This document shows positions 17,192-26,330 of a stretch of DNA of 64,000 nt, in pieces. The translations under genes were made by a program, and so were the position numbers. Position 1 is the stretch's first letter; every line of letters begins with the position of its first letter. The notes beneath the pieces were generated by a model. That model made no database searches, was not told the DNA's origin, and saw nothing but the letters and a program-made list of their open reading frames with translations. The stretch is taken from positions 1 to 64,000 of the forward strand of contig JAJDEI010000026.1 of the NCBI GenBank assembly GCA_029259845.1. The letters run 5' to 3'. Origin of the DNA: Planctomycetaceae bacterium. Its GTDB lineage: Bacteria; Planctomycetota; Planctomycetia; Planctomycetales; Planctomycetaceae.

Positions 17192-17632
17192 ATGTCAGCC
17201 GATGACGACATTGTCGTGACTGAGGCGATTCGCATTCCGCGGTCGGAGCTGACGTTCCAGTTCTCGCGGAGCGGGGGGCCGGGGGGGCAGAACGTCAATA
17301 AAGTCAGCAGCCGCGTGCAGATGCGCTGGAATGTCGAGACGACCGAAACGCTCCCAGAAGACGTTCGCCGCCGGTTGAAGTCGCTCAATCGGCGGCGCAT
17401 CAATTCGAACGGCGAGCTGATCGTGACCAGCCAGCGATACCGCGATCAGCCGCGGAATATCGAAGATTGCCTCGAAAAGCTGCGAGAACTGGTTGACGCC
17501 GCCGCCGTGACGCCCCGCCGCCGCCGACCGACCCGGCCGTCCGCCGGCTCCCGCCGCCGCCGTCTACAGGAGAAACGGGAGCGGTCCGACCGCAAGCAAC
17601 GCCGCCGCCCGCCGCGGCTCGATACGGACTGA
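17192..17632 (+). CDS. arfB: ArfB/YaeJ-like peptidyl-tRNA hydrolase
   Basis: This 146-residue protein carries the catalytic release-factor motif in SRSGGPGGQNVNKVSSRV (GGQ), with no codon-recognition domain, and a long basic C-terminal tail from about residue 108 (PRRRRPTRPSAGSRRRR, then KRERSDRKQRRR). This is the ArfB plan: the tail enters the empty mRNA channel of a ribosome stalled on a message without a stop codon, and GGQ releases the peptide. It stands alone on the + strand. The window also holds a gene whose message may lose its stop codon by tRNA processing (61935-62336). Confidence 0.9.
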   Translation: MSADDDIVVTEAIRIPRSELTFQFSRSGGPGGQNVNKVSSRVQMRWNVETTETLPEDVRRRLKSLNRRRINSNGELIVTSQRYRDQPRNIEDCLEKLRELVDAAAVTPRRRRPTRPSAGSRRRRLQEKRERSDRKQRRRPPRLDTD

Positions 17633-17735
17633 TCTTGACGCACCGGCACAATTTGCCGGATAGTCCGCCGCTCACTGATGTCGATCTGGCATCGTACCGA
17701 GCGCCAAGGTCCAAGCGTGCAGGAGGCACGGGGTC

Positions 17736-18374
17736 ATGAAGCGATGGATTCCGCAAGTGGTCATCGTCGGCTATTTGAGCGTGCTGATGTACGGGCTGTT
17801 CTGCCATGCCCTGTACTACAAGGTCAACCAGCACCCGGCGATGTACTGGATCATCTGGGACATGTACTGCGGCTGGTCCGCCTACGAGACGCGGAATCAC
17901 GTCATCGGGGAGGGGGAGAGCGGGCAGTATTACCAGTTGGCTCCCGGCCCCTGGGGCAGCTTCAAGCCGCACGGCGATGCTGAACGACGCCACTACGACT
18001 ACACGGGGCTGCATTCGGTCCGCCTGGCCCTCAACACGCTGCGGCACACCGAGCACGAGCCGATGGCGCGGCTGCTCATTGTCGAGGAAACGTGGCCCCG
18101 CAAGTACAACCTGTCCGACGAACTCTGGGCCCGCCGTTACACCGAGCGGAAGGACAAGCAGTCGTACTACCAGATGCGCGGCATCTACACGCCGGACGGC
18201 CGGCTCACCCATGAGTGGCCCTCCTGGCTCACGCGGGTGTCTCAGGAGTGCGTGCTCGACAACCCGCGATTGCTGGCCGACATGAAAAAGGGCCGGCCGT
18301 TCTACGCCGTCGAACCGGGCTCGAGCCGCAGCCGTGTGGTGCCGACGGCGTATGAGTTGCCGACGGCGCAATAG
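17736..18374 (+). CDS. unknown single-span membrane protein next to an HTTM gene
   Basis: This 212-residue protein begins MKRWIPQVVIVGYLSVLMYG, one hydrophobic segment near residues 7-27, followed by a Tyr/Trp-rich soluble part (YWIIWDMYCGWSAYETRNH). No domain is recognised. AGGAGG lies about 12 bases before the ATG. It is followed by a strong hairpin and then an HTTM protein on the same strand; a small membrane-anchored partner before an HTTM protein suggests they act together at the membrane. The role is unknown. Confidence 0.7.
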   Translation: MKRWIPQVVIVGYLSVLMYGLFCHALYYKVNQHPAMYWIIWDMYCGWSAYETRNHVIGEGESGQYYQLAPGPWGSFKPHGDAERRHYDYTGLHSVRLALNTLRHTEHEPMARLLIVEETWPRKYNLSDELWARRYTERKDKQSYYQMRGIYTPDGRLTHEWPSWLTRVSQECVLDNPRLLADMKKGRPFYAVEPGSSRSRVVPTAYELPTAQ

Positions 18375-18377
18375 TGG

Positions 18378-18401
18378 GCCCACGGGATGCGACCCGTGGG
18401 C
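18378..18401 (+). other. hairpin between two genes
   Basis: GCCCACGGG (18378-18386) pairs perfectly with CCCGTGGGC (18393-18401) around a 6-base loop. No T run follows, so it is not a classic terminator. The unit GATGCGACC(C/T)GTGGG is directly repeated immediately downstream. Confidence 0.5.
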
Positions 18402-18464
18402 TTCGGATGCGACCTGTGGGTCTGGGGTGAACCACTCACCGTTCCTATTGAGTTGATTGTTGCG

Positions 18465-19961
18465 ATGACCAGACGATTCATGACGCGGTGGAATACGTTC
18501 TTCTTCTCCGAAGAAGTGCCCTATGGAATGGCACTTGTGCGGTTCGTCCTGCCGCTGGTGCTGTTGTTCGGCGTCTTGCGGCGGTGGGGGTTCGTTCGCG
18601 AACTGTACTCGCTGGATGGCTCGCCGACGCCGCTGTGGGTGGGATACGGGGCTTCTCCGCTGTTGCCGGAGGTGGCGGCACCGTTGGCGGTCGCGTTGTT
18701 TGCCGTGCTGACGGTCAGCCTGATGGCGGTGAGCGTCGGATGGAGGACCCGCCTCTCGCTGATCGTTGCCTGCGTGTTGTATCCGTATTTCGGAATTCTG
18801 GATGCCGTGGGCACGCTGACCAAGTACACCGTGATCGGGTCACACGTGTTGTTGCTGTTGGCGCTGTCGGACTCTGGGGCGGTGTGGTCCGCCGATGAGT
18901 GGTTCCGCCGACGCAGCGATGCACGCAATCCGTCGCCGGCCGGTCTCCGCAAGTCGCCGGTTTGGCCGCGAAGGCTGTTGCAACTGCTGGTGGGCCTCAT
19001 TTATCTGGGAGCCGCCTTCACGAAAATGCACACGCCCGCTTATTTCAGCGGCGACCAACTGACGTTCTGGATGCTGGCGGACATGAATTTCGAGAATCCG
19101 CTCGGTGGGATCATGTCGTTCTATCCGCCGCTGCTGACGATCATGGCGTACGTGACGATTATCTGGGAGGTGCTGTTTGTGTTTCTGGTGTTCTCGCCGG
19201 TGTGGCGTCTCCCGGCATTGGCGATTGGCGTCGTCTTTCACATCCTGACCTACTTCACGCTGGGGCTGATCGTTTTTCCGCTGCTGTTTCTGGGGCTCTA
19301 CTTCGTGTTTGTGGAACCATCCGAGGCGGAGCGGGCGGCAGTGCTCGTCAAGCGGACAATCGCACGATGGGGCATCGCCGGACAACGACAGACCCGGTGG
19401 TCGCTGCCCGCACCGTCGGCCTCGTTCCGACCGGCGTACTCGTTGGCAGCGTGGGGCCTGTTGATGGCGACAGCCGCAGTCGCCAGTGTGGAAATCGAAC
19501 ATCGCCGCGATGTGTACGGGGAACACTCTGCGAACGGGCCGCTACCGCTCAAGACGATCGGCCCGAAGCTCGTCAAAGAGATGCTCGGCCCGAGCCGGCC
19601 ACTGCGGCCGCAGGACATGTACTTCGCGTTCGATGTCGGGACGAAGACGCTGGGCGGACAGTTGTCTGACTCCTGCGACACCTTCACTCACGGCGAGCGG
19701 GCGATCGTGCAGTGCAGTTTGCAGCCGCCGCACCCGGACATGTGGGTCGAGGCCAACCTCCACGATGCCGACGACCACCTGATCAAGCGGATCGGCAGCG
19801 TGGTGCCGCGCGAGGACTTGCGGGCTGAGTTTTATTACCTGTTCGACGAGTCGTTCCTGCCCGGCGAATACGACTTTGTGCTGCGATTCGACGGCGTTGA
19901 ACTCACCCGCCGCCGCGTCACCCTCGAAGGCCAAACGCCCGCCTTGACGGCGTCCCGGTGA
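18465..19961 (+). CDS. HTTM-domain multi-pass membrane protein
   Basis: This protein of about 498 residues has roughly eight hydrophobic segments in its first 300 residues (for example LVRFVLPLVLLFGVL and TIMAYVTIIWEVLFVFLVF), and fits the HTTM family related to vitamin K-dependent gamma-carboxylase. The family motif region LVGLIYLGAAFTKMHTPAYF is present. The C-terminal 130 residues are soluble and probably periplasmic. The activity of bacterial HTTM proteins is mostly unknown. The start is set at the ATG at 18465 because upstream codons run through the repeat near 18400. A second HTTM gene lies at 24737. Confidence 0.75.
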   Translation: MTRRFMTRWNTFFFSEEVPYGMALVRFVLPLVLLFGVLRRWGFVRELYSLDGSPTPLWVGYGASPLLPEVAAPLAVALFAVLTVSLMAVSVGWRTRLSLIVACVLYPYFGILDAVGTLTKYTVIGSHVLLLLALSDSGAVWSADEWFRRRSDARNPSPAGLRKSPVWPRRLLQLLVGLIYLGAAFTKMHTPAYFSGDQLTFWMLADMNFENPLGGIMSFYPPLLTIMAYVTIIWEVLFVFLVFSPVWRLPALAIGVVFHILTYFTLGLIVFPLLFLGLYFVFVEPSEAERAAVLVKRTIARWGIAGQRQTRWSLPAPSASFRPAYSLAAWGLLMATAAVASVEIEHRRDVYGEHSANGPLPLKTIGPKLVKEMLGPSRPLRPQDMYFAFDVGTKTLGGQLSDSCDTFTHGERAIVQCSLQPPHPDMWVEANLHDADDHLIKRIGSVVPREDLRAEFYYLFDESFLPGEYDFVLRFDGVELTRRRVTLEGQTPALTASR

Positions 19962-19985
19962 CGGCAATGGACTGGGCACGCGGTT

Positions 19986-20124
19986 GGGTGGCGGGGGCGC
20001 AGCAAGAACATGCAGTCCTCGTGCCGCGCCGATCACGGGGGCCGTGCTGCCGTTTTATTGACCGTACACTGCCCCCGGACCGAAGGGGCTTCGTTATCCC
20101 GTGCCCAGACACGCTCCCGCCACC
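19986..20124. repeat. palindromic element, family G copy 1
   Basis: Left GGGTGGCGGGGGCG and right CGCTCCCGCCACC, with an inner GCCGATCACGGGGGC. Copies 2 and 3 are at 49488-49640 and 62938-63086. Confidence 0.75.
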
Positions 20125-20140
20125 TCTCCTTGTTGGCGAA

Positions 20141-20236
20141 GACACCCGGTGTCTCGAACGTGTCACACCGTTACCGGCATATCGCGTGAGGATTCCCGGC
20201 GTGGGATGAAGGCACGATTGAGACACCGGGTGTCTG
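20141..20236. repeat. palindromic element, family J copy 1
   Basis: GACACCCGGTGTCTCG at the left is mirrored by GAGACACCGGGTGTCTGG at the right. A related pair is at 61722-61819 and a fragment at 16866. Confidence 0.7.
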
Positions 20237-20256
20237 GTCGATTGTCCTAGCGGCAT

Positions 20257-20446
20257 TAGGACGTGTTGGCATTCAAGAATGGGCCGCACGGGTTGTCCCA
20301 ACCCGTGCGACCCCGCGACAAGAAGCCTTTGCGCCAATCGTCCGGTGAAGGACAAGCTTCTTGCCGCTGCGCGGCACCGGTTGGGACAACCGGTGCTACC
20401 CGAAACTCCCTTTGAAATCAGACCGTTTGAGTGTCAACACGACCTA
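20257..20446. mobile_element. MITE-like element, family C copy 2, inserted in a stop codon
   Basis: This 190-bp element has the same ends and the same two 9-bp hairpins as copy 1 (the left end has one change, TAGGACGTG). Its right end CTA (20444-20446) is the complement of the TAG stop of fhcC. Without the element and one TA the stop would be TAA, and the left flanks of both copies read CAT before TA. Confidence 0.8.
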
Positions 20447-21265
20447 GTGGGCGCGCATCAGGATTTCGCCCTTGCCGAGTTCGAGGAAGTCGCCGTGATG
20501 CCGGTGATACAGGGCATCGGCGGCTCCGTCCGGCACGGTCCATCCCGCCTGTGACAGATGGCGGAGCAGCACCCTGAGGATCGTCGGCTGATAGGTGCCG
20601 CTGTAGCGGAACGTGGGGAGCAGGTCCGGAGTGTCGGTCCCCAGCAGGACGATCGAACCGCGCCGCATGCCGGGACCGTAACGGATGCCGGGCTCTCCGG
20701 CGATGACGATCGTGCCGGCGATCATCGAGACACCGGCGGCGTCTCCCGCGCGACCGCCGACGGCGATCAGTCCCCGCCGCATGGCATGGCCGATTTCGTT
20801 ACCCACGTCGCCGTCGATGAGGATTTCGCCGCCGGTCATCCCTTTGCGCCCTCCGCGATAAACCGAGCCGGCAAGATGGCCGGCGTTGCCGCGCACATGA
20901 ATGGAACCGCCGTGCATCTCGGCCCCGGCCCAATCCCCCGCGTTTCCATTGACGATGATCTCCCCGCCGGTCATTTCCGCTCCGAGGTGCATGCCGGCGT
21001 CGCCTTCGACCCGAATGGTCCCGCCGGACAGATGCGTGCCGATCAACTTGACCCGCGAACAGTCCCCTTGCCACACGAGTGTCTCATCGTCAGACGCGGA
21101 TCCGCTGACGTCGAAGAACTCGCCCACGGCGACCTGTTTGTTGCCCCGTTGGATGAGCGTCGCCTTGACGTCGTCGGCTAATTGAGCGCGGACCGTCTCC
21201 AGTCGGACGGTGTCGACCTCCAACGGCACGGACGACGGCACCCGGAGTGAAAATGTGAGTGGCAT
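20444..21265 (-). CDS. fhcC: formyltransferase/hydrolase complex subunit C (FwdC/FhcC-like)
   Basis: This protein of about 273 residues has a beta-helix built from repeated GxxGxxxG units, such as GGTIRVEGDAGMHLGAEM, GGEIIVNGNAGDWAGAEM and GGSIHVRGNAGHLAGSVY (about residues 80-200). This is the hallmark of formylmethanofuran dehydrogenase subunit C. In methylotrophs and planctomycetes the Fhc complex converts formyl-methanofuran to formate at the end of the methanopterin-linked C1 route. Subunits A, B and D are not in this window, so here it stands apart. The start is the ATG at 21263-21265 (MPLTFSLRV); a frame extension upstream adds 12 residues without a ribosome site. The stop codon is provided by a family C element. 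Confidence 0.85.
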   Translation of the reverse strand: MPLTFSLRVPSSVPLEVDTVRLETVRAQLADDVKATLIQRGNKQVAVGEFFDVSGSASDDETLVWQGDCSRVKLIGTHLSGGTIRVEGDAGMHLGAEMTGGEIIVNGNAGDWAGAEMHGGSIHVRGNAGHLAGSVYRGGRKGMTGGEILIDGDVGNEIGHAMRRGLIAVGGRAGDAAGVSMIAGTIVIAGEPGIRYGPGMRRGSIVLLGTDTPDLLPTFRYSGTYQPTILRVLLRHLSQAGWTVPDGAADALYHRHHGDFLELGKGEILMRAH

Positions 21266-21437
21266 GAGTGAATGTCGAGTGATCGGTGCGGAATCAACCA
21301 TCGCTTGCGGATGAGCACGGCCGAAAACGGCGGATGACGCCCAAGGGCAGTGCGAAACCGCAAACGGCGACCGTGGGCAAGCGGCGGCTGTAAGTCTGTG
21401 ATCGCGGTTGTATCACCCGCTCCGGGAATCGGCAACG

Positions 21438-22118
21438 TTACGCGGCATCGTTGGTCGTCACCCATTCGCTGGTGTCGGCCGGTTGGCCGTGCTGATTGAC
21501 TTCGCGCACCGCGAGGAGCAGACCGACAATCAACTGTCCGGTCCCGACCGTCACCAACACCGCATAGAACACCGTCGCACCGGTGGCGGCCCCGGGGATG
21601 CCGACCGCCGTGCAAACAGCGAGAGTGAGCCCATACCCGGCGAGCAGCGTTTTGAACTCCGTCGGACCAACCGTTGCGAGTGTGAATTCGCCGATGAGTT
21701 TGGCTTTGATGTTCGTCAGCACGGCCGTGGCGAACAGGACAATGACGGCGACGAGCCCGAGATCGAGACGCCCGCAGGCGACGGCCATTCCGACAAGCCA
21801 GTAGGCGAAGGAGATCGGGTCGAGGAAATGGTCGAGCAGTTCGCCACCGTTGCGGCATTGGCCGGTCGCGCGGGCATGCGTGCCGTCCAACACGTCGGCG
21901 AGATGATTGCCCACGATCCCCACTGCCGCCAGCAGTCCGCCCCACCAGGTGGACGTCGAATAGGCCAACCCAACCGCGCCGGCGACCGCCAGGCCGTGCC
22001 CCAACAGCACGATCGCCTCCGGTGGCAGCCTGCGGGGGATGGGCAGCCGATGATACTGCCGTTTCACCGGAACCGTGAGATAAGGGTCCAGCAGACTGTG
22101 TGAGATTCGCCGGCTCAT
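21438..22118 (-). CDS. CDP-alcohol phosphatidyltransferase family protein
   Basis: This 226-residue inner-membrane enzyme has the full family signature, DGTHARATGQCRNGGELLDH: D-x2-D-G-x2-A-R-x8-G-x3-D-x3-D spanning about residues 75-100. About six hydrophobic helices are visible. It transfers a phosphatidyl group from CDP-diacylglycerol to an alcohol in phospholipid synthesis; the acceptor is not clear. It lies on the same strand as and upstream of fhcC, 172 bases away, without an obvious functional link. Confidence 0.85.
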   Translation of the reverse strand: MSRRISHSLLDPYLTVPVKRQYHRLPIPRRLPPEAIVLLGHGLAVAGAVGLAYSTSTWWGGLLAAVGIVGNHLADVLDGTHARATGQCRNGGELLDHFLDPISFAYWLVGMAVACGRLDLGLVAVIVLFATAVLTNIKAKLIGEFTLATVGPTEFKTLLAGYGLTLAVCTAVGIPGAATGATVFYAVLVTVGTGQLIVGLLLAVREVNQHGQPADTSEWVTTNDAA

Positions 22119-22155
22119 GAATGGCTCCGAAAACCTGTGGCGCGTGCTTCTGATC

Positions 22156-22281
22156 GGGAAGTTCCCCGAACGAGGCGTCCCCGCAGACGGAATGTCACGA
22201 GGAAAACCTTTCTTGTTTGATATTCGCGAAACGGAGTTTCGCGAACGTGCGTTCCCAAGCCGGAGCTTGGGAACGAGGTCC
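22156..22281. repeat. palindromic element, family B copy 2
   Basis: Contains CGCGAAACGGAGTTTCGCG and CCCAAGCCGGAGCTTGGG, two perfect hairpins shared in form with 3142-3292. It lies in the divergent gap between the phosphatidyltransferase and the propeller gene. Confidence 0.75.
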
Positions 22282-22421
22282 CAGAATCAGAGCCCGGAGC
22301 GTTTGCGACGGGAGAACAACACGTTTTCGGACGCCGGAAGTGTGGTCCGATCGCCGCCACATGCCTACAATCCCGCGAACGCCCTGTCATTTGGAACGCG
22401 ACCCCCGAGGAGACGTGATTC

Positions 22422-23747
22422 GTGCGAGACTCGATGATTCTGACGACGGTGATCTCCTGCCTGGCGGCAACGTCTTTGGTGCGGGCGGACGACTGGCCGC
22501 AATGGCTGGGACCGCAACGGGACGCTGTTTGGCGGGAGAGTGGAATCGTGGAGTCGATTCCCGAGTCGGGGTTGCCGGTCAAGTGGCGGGTTCGGGTCGG
22601 TGGCGGATACTCCGGTCCGGCGGTTGTCGGCGGGCGGGTCTATCTGTCCGACTATGAACTGGAAGAAGGGACGCTGATCAACAATCCGGGCGGACGCAAC
22701 GAGCTGGGCGGCAAAGAGCGAATCTGGTGTCTCGATGCGAATGACGGATCGGTCATCTGGAAACACGAATACGATTGTCCGTATCGGCTCTCCTACGCCT
22801 CCGGACCGCGGGCAACGCCGACGGTCCAGAACGGCCGGGTGTATGTGCTCGGCGCAATGGGCAATTTCACCTGCCTCAATGCGGACGACGGCACGGTGCT
22901 GTGGGGCCGCGACTTTGTCCAGGAATTCTCTGCCGAAGTGCCGGTCTGGGGATTCTGCGGGCACCCGCTGGCCGATGGCGAGACGGTCTATTGCCTTGTG
23001 GGCGGCGAGGGAAGCATCGCGGTTGCCTTCCATGCGGAGACCGGCGAAGAGCAATGGCGGGCGCTGTCCGCCAAGGAGACGGGCTACTGTCCGCCCACGA
23101 TGATCACAGCCGCCGGAAAAAAGCAACTGCTCATCTGGCATCCGCAGGCGATCAACTCGCTGAACCCGAAAACCGGAGAGGTTTACTGGTCGCTGCCACT
23201 GGAACCGAGCTACGGCATGTCGATCATGGCCCCTCGAAAATCGGGAGACTACCTGTTCGCCAGCGGCATCGGCGACGTTGGTGCCCTCATGAAACTGGAT
23301 CGCGACAAGCCGGGAGCGGCGATCGTCTGGCGCAGCAACGCCAAGACCGGCGTCCATTGCGCCAACAGCACGCCGATCATTGAGGACGGCACGATCTACG
23401 GCTGTGAGTGCAAGAGCGGCCAGTTGCGCGGCGTCGATCTGCTCACGGCAGAGCGGCTGTGGGAGACGCTCAAGCCGACCTCCGGCACGAAACGTCCCGC
23501 CTCGCACGGCACCGCGTTTCTCACCCGGCACGACGACCGCTACTTCCTGTTCAGCGAAACGGGCGATTTGATCCTGGCGAATCTGACCCGTGAGGGGTAC
23601 GACGAGCGTGGACGGTTCCATGTCCTCGACCCGACGAACGAGGCGTTTGGCCGTCCGGTCGTCTGGAGCGCTCCGGCGTTCGCCAATCGTAGCCTGTATG
23701 TCCGCAACGACAAGGAACTGGTCTGCGTCTCCCTCGCCGCCGAGTGA
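22422..23747 (+). CDS. exported PQQ-like beta-propeller protein
   Basis: This 441-residue protein begins with a signal peptide (MILTTVISCLAATSLVRA within the first 23 residues) and continues DDWPQWLGPQRDAVW, a start typical of planctomycete outer-membrane-biogenesis/PQQ-propeller proteins. Repeated blades show the pattern GRVYVLGAMGNFTCLNADDG and G-x-V-x-W. No PQQ-binding dehydrogenase residues are evident, so it may be structural or binding rather than catalytic. GAGGAG about 10 bases before the GTG at 22422 supports that start over the ATG at 22434. Confidence 0.8.
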   Translation: MRDSMILTTVISCLAATSLVRADDWPQWLGPQRDAVWRESGIVESIPESGLPVKWRVRVGGGYSGPAVVGGRVYLSDYELEEGTLINNPGGRNELGGKERIWCLDANDGSVIWKHEYDCPYRLSYASGPRATPTVQNGRVYVLGAMGNFTCLNADDGTVLWGRDFVQEFSAEVPVWGFCGHPLADGETVYCLVGGEGSIAVAFHAETGEEQWRALSAKETGYCPPTMITAAGKKQLLIWHPQAINSLNPKTGEVYWSLPLEPSYGMSIMAPRKSGDYLFASGIGDVGALMKLDRDKPGAAIVWRSNAKTGVHCANSTPIIEDGTIYGCECKSGQLRGVDLLTAERLWETLKPTSGTKRPASHGTAFLTRHDDRYFLFSETGDLILANLTREGYDERGRFHVLDPTNEAFGRPVVWSAPAFANRSLYVRNDKELVCVSLAAE

Positions 23748-23888
23748 CGGCCTCCAAAAAAACACACTCACAAAACACTCTGTGACGCGATCGCCGCTTG
23801 CGGTTTCGCAGTGGCGGATTTGTTCCGAGCGCCGAACGAGGTGCTCATCCGCAAGCGGCATCGGATTCCTGACGGGCCCGGCATAACG

Positions 23889-24362
23889 ATGACAGGAATC
23901 ACGATTCGCGCGGCGGACTGGGGCAGCGCGTCAGATTGCGCGGCGATCATCCAACTGCTCGATACCTACTCCCGTGAGCCGATTGAAGGTGGCGAACCGC
24001 TGTCAGCGTTCGCGCGGGAACATGTCGTCGCGGGATTGCGAAATGAACCCGGCGGAGTGGTGCTGTTGGCGTTCGTTGAGTCGCAGGCGGTCGGGATCGC
24101 GGTTTGTTTTCGCAGTTTCTCGACGTTCGCTGCGCGCCCGCTGATCAATGTGCACGATCTTGCCGTCCTGCCCGAATTCCGTGGAGGCGGCATCGGAGGA
24201 CGCTTGCTGGACGCCGTCTGCCAGCATGCCCGCGAACTCGGCTGCTGCAAGGTCACCCTGGAAGTTCGCGAATCGAACGCCGCTGCCGAGCGACTCTACC
24301 GGCGCCGCGGCTTCGGCGAGCCGGGAGGCAAAGCGACCCGATTTCTCGACAAAGCGGTGTAA
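23889..24362 (+). CDS. GNAT-family N-acetyltransferase
   Basis: This 157-residue protein has the GNAT fold: the beta-strand NVHDLAVLPEFRGGGIGGRL contains the acetyl-CoA pyrophosphate-binding motif (RGGGIGG), followed by the C-terminal motif ESNAAAERLYRRRGF. The acetyl acceptor is unknown. The ATG at 23889 is chosen because the upstream open frame (to 23811) has no family similarity. It is 142 bases after the propeller gene on the same strand. Confidence 0.85.
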   Translation: MTGITIRAADWGSASDCAAIIQLLDTYSREPIEGGEPLSAFAREHVVAGLRNEPGGVVLLAFVESQAVGIAVCFRSFSTFAARPLINVHDLAVLPEFRGGGIGGRLLDAVCQHARELGCCKVTLEVRESNAAAERLYRRRGFGEPGGKATRFLDKAV

Positions 24363-24736
24363 CGCCTGATGGCGGGTTCCGTCAGAGTCGCGCTGCGTCT
24401 CGTCGCGCTGACGCGCCCCCGTTCGATGGCGGTGCGCGAACATTTCCGGGTGGCTGGGGCGTTGTTGAGGCAACGGAGACGTGTCCTCAGGCTGAAACCT
24501 GGGGCCGTGACGCGGTTCGTTCACCGTCCACAGCCCCAGAGTTTCGGGCGGCAAATCAATCATCGGTTTCAGATCGCCCCAGCCCCCCCGCCATCTCACG
24601 AATTGGTTGTGGTCTTGCCCCCGTGTGGAAGAGCACGCCCAAACGCGGATTGTCCCCATTGGCCCTCATGGAGTAGCATCCCCGCGCATTGGCGGCAGAA
24701 ACGCCATTATTTGTTCCCAACGCTCTGTCTCAGATC
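24363..24736. other. intergenic stretch, nothing clear
   Basis: A minus-strand frame from 24659 reads GWGDLKPMIDLPPETLGLW but continues antisense through the acetyltransferase, so it is probably not a gene. No repeat family was recognised. Confidence 0.4.
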
Positions 24737-26326
24737 ATGCGTGAAGACCGTCTCTGGCGACATTTCCTTCAGCCGCGCTCGGCGGTCGGGCTGGGCATGT
24801 TTCGGATCGTCTACTCACTGACGCTGCTCGGCGAAGTGGGGCAGCTCTGCTATCTGCGGCATCTCGTGTTTGACGAGGTCCCCTATCAAGTCGCCAACTC
24901 CTTTTTCACGGGGCCGCTGTTTGCGCTGTGGATGCTGAGCATCGTCTGTCTGACGATCGGCCTGTTCACACGGGGGGCGGCTGTCGTCAACTATCTGATG
25001 ACGCTGCTGACGTTCAGCACGTTCAGTTACTGGGAGTATCACGTTGACTACGTCTACACGGGCATCAACTGCTTCCTGATGGTGGTGCCGGTTGGACGGG
25101 CGTTGTCCGTCGAGGCATGGCTCAAGCGGCGTCGCGCGGTCCGTGACGGATCACCACTCCCGCCTGCCACCGTGCCGCGCGTCCACTACGACGCACTCAT
25201 CCTGGTCGGCATTGCGTTGGTCTACTTTGACTCGGTGTTCTACAAACTGTCGTCCCCCATGTGGATGGCGGGCCTGGGACTTTGGCGACCGGCATCGCTG
25301 CCGCACAATACCCATTGGAACGTCGGCTGGTTGCTTGACCTCAAACCACTCATGCTCGCGCTGAGTCATGTCACGCTGGTGTTCGAGTGCCTGTTTCTGC
25401 CGCTGATGTGGTTCGACCGCCTGCGGCCCTGGCTGTTCTCGATCGGCGTCGGACTGCATCTGGGAATCGTCGTCATGTTTCCGATTCCCTGGTTCGGCTT
25501 CACGGTCTTCGGACTGTATCTGCTGCTGATTCCGGACGCGTGGTGGATGGTGTTGGCGTCGTGGATCGGGTCAGTGTCGGATCGCCTCTCATCAGTCAGT
25601 CCCCGTGGAGAATCGCCACCCGTGCCGGTCGCGGCGGCGCCGCTCAGGACGTTCGACTTGCTCAGCGTGAAGCTTGTGCTGAGCCTGGCGGTCATCGTGA
25701 GCATGACGCAGTTTCTAATGACGGCAACGGCGGACTTATCACGGGACTTCACTGCAACGGTCGGCGGCGAAAGCATCCGCAGGCCGTTCGAGCAACTCGC
25801 CGCGCGAACCCGGTCCCTGTGGCGAATCCCGTTCGGCGTCACGCGTCATCCGGTGTTCATGGACTTCCACTTTGACGGTTACGAGTCGTTCTTTACGCTG
25901 GTCGCTGTCGACGAAGACGGCACGCAGACGTGGTTGCCAATGGCGGCGGAGTCCGGACAGGGGCGGCTCGGCTGGTCCGGCCGCCTCTGGGTCAACTGGA
26001 CATGGCGGGTGTCGAATCCGCATCCGGATGCGGAGATGATGCGCAGCGGCTTCAAGCGGGTCACCGCCTGGTGGCTCGGCAGGCAGGGGCGAAGACCGGC
26101 TGCGGCCAGGTTTCTGGTCATGCGACGCCACTGTGACCCCTGCGACGGCTGGAGCGAAGGATACTACCAACGGCAACTTGCTCACCCCTGGGAACCGGTC
26201 GGCGTTGCCGAATGGCAGGACGGGGCGTTTGACCTGCGGCTCGCCGCGGATGCTCTTGAGGCGTCTGTGTCGACAGCAACGACGGTGTCGGATCGATCGC
26301 GACGCGTCGCCGTCGGAGGTGACTAA
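24737..26326 (+). CDS. HTTM-domain multi-pass membrane protein
   Basis: This protein of about 529 residues is a second HTTM paralogue. It starts MREDRLWRHFLQPRSAVGLG and has hydrophobic helices throughout its first 300 residues (for example FFTGPLFALWMLSIVCLTIG and FGFTVFGLYLLLI). The signature IALVYFDSVFYKLSSPMW matches the LVGLIYLGAAFTK position of the copy at 18465. A soluble C-terminal part of about 180 residues follows. Only 4 bases separate it from the epimerase gene, whose ribosome site GGAGGT lies inside this gene's end, so the two are an operon. A role in modifying a surface glycan or lipid is inferred from that context only. Confidence 0.75.
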   Translation: MREDRLWRHFLQPRSAVGLGMFRIVYSLTLLGEVGQLCYLRHLVFDEVPYQVANSFFTGPLFALWMLSIVCLTIGLFTRGAAVVNYLMTLLTFSTFSYWEYHVDYVYTGINCFLMVVPVGRALSVEAWLKRRRAVRDGSPLPPATVPRVHYDALILVGIALVYFDSVFYKLSSPMWMAGLGLWRPASLPHNTHWNVGWLLDLKPLMLALSHVTLVFECLFLPLMWFDRLRPWLFSIGVGLHLGIVVMFPIPWFGFTVFGLYLLLIPDAWWMVLASWIGSVSDRLSSVSPRGESPPVPVAAAPLRTFDLLSVKLVLSLAVIVSMTQFLMTATADLSRDFTATVGGESIRRPFEQLAARTRSLWRIPFGVTRHPVFMDFHFDGYESFFTLVAVDEDGTQTWLPMAAESGQGRLGWSGRLWVNWTWRVSNPHPDAEMMRSGFKRVTAWWLGRQGRRPAAARFLVMRRHCDPCDGWSEGYYQRQLAHPWEPVGVAEWQDGAFDLRLAADALEASVSTATTVSDRSRRVAVGGD

Positions 26327-26330
26327 CGAG

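Noticed and set aside
24003-24659. Minus-strand frame with protein-like text (DLPPETLGLW)
   Set aside because: Most of it is antisense to the acetyltransferase and there is no start signal.
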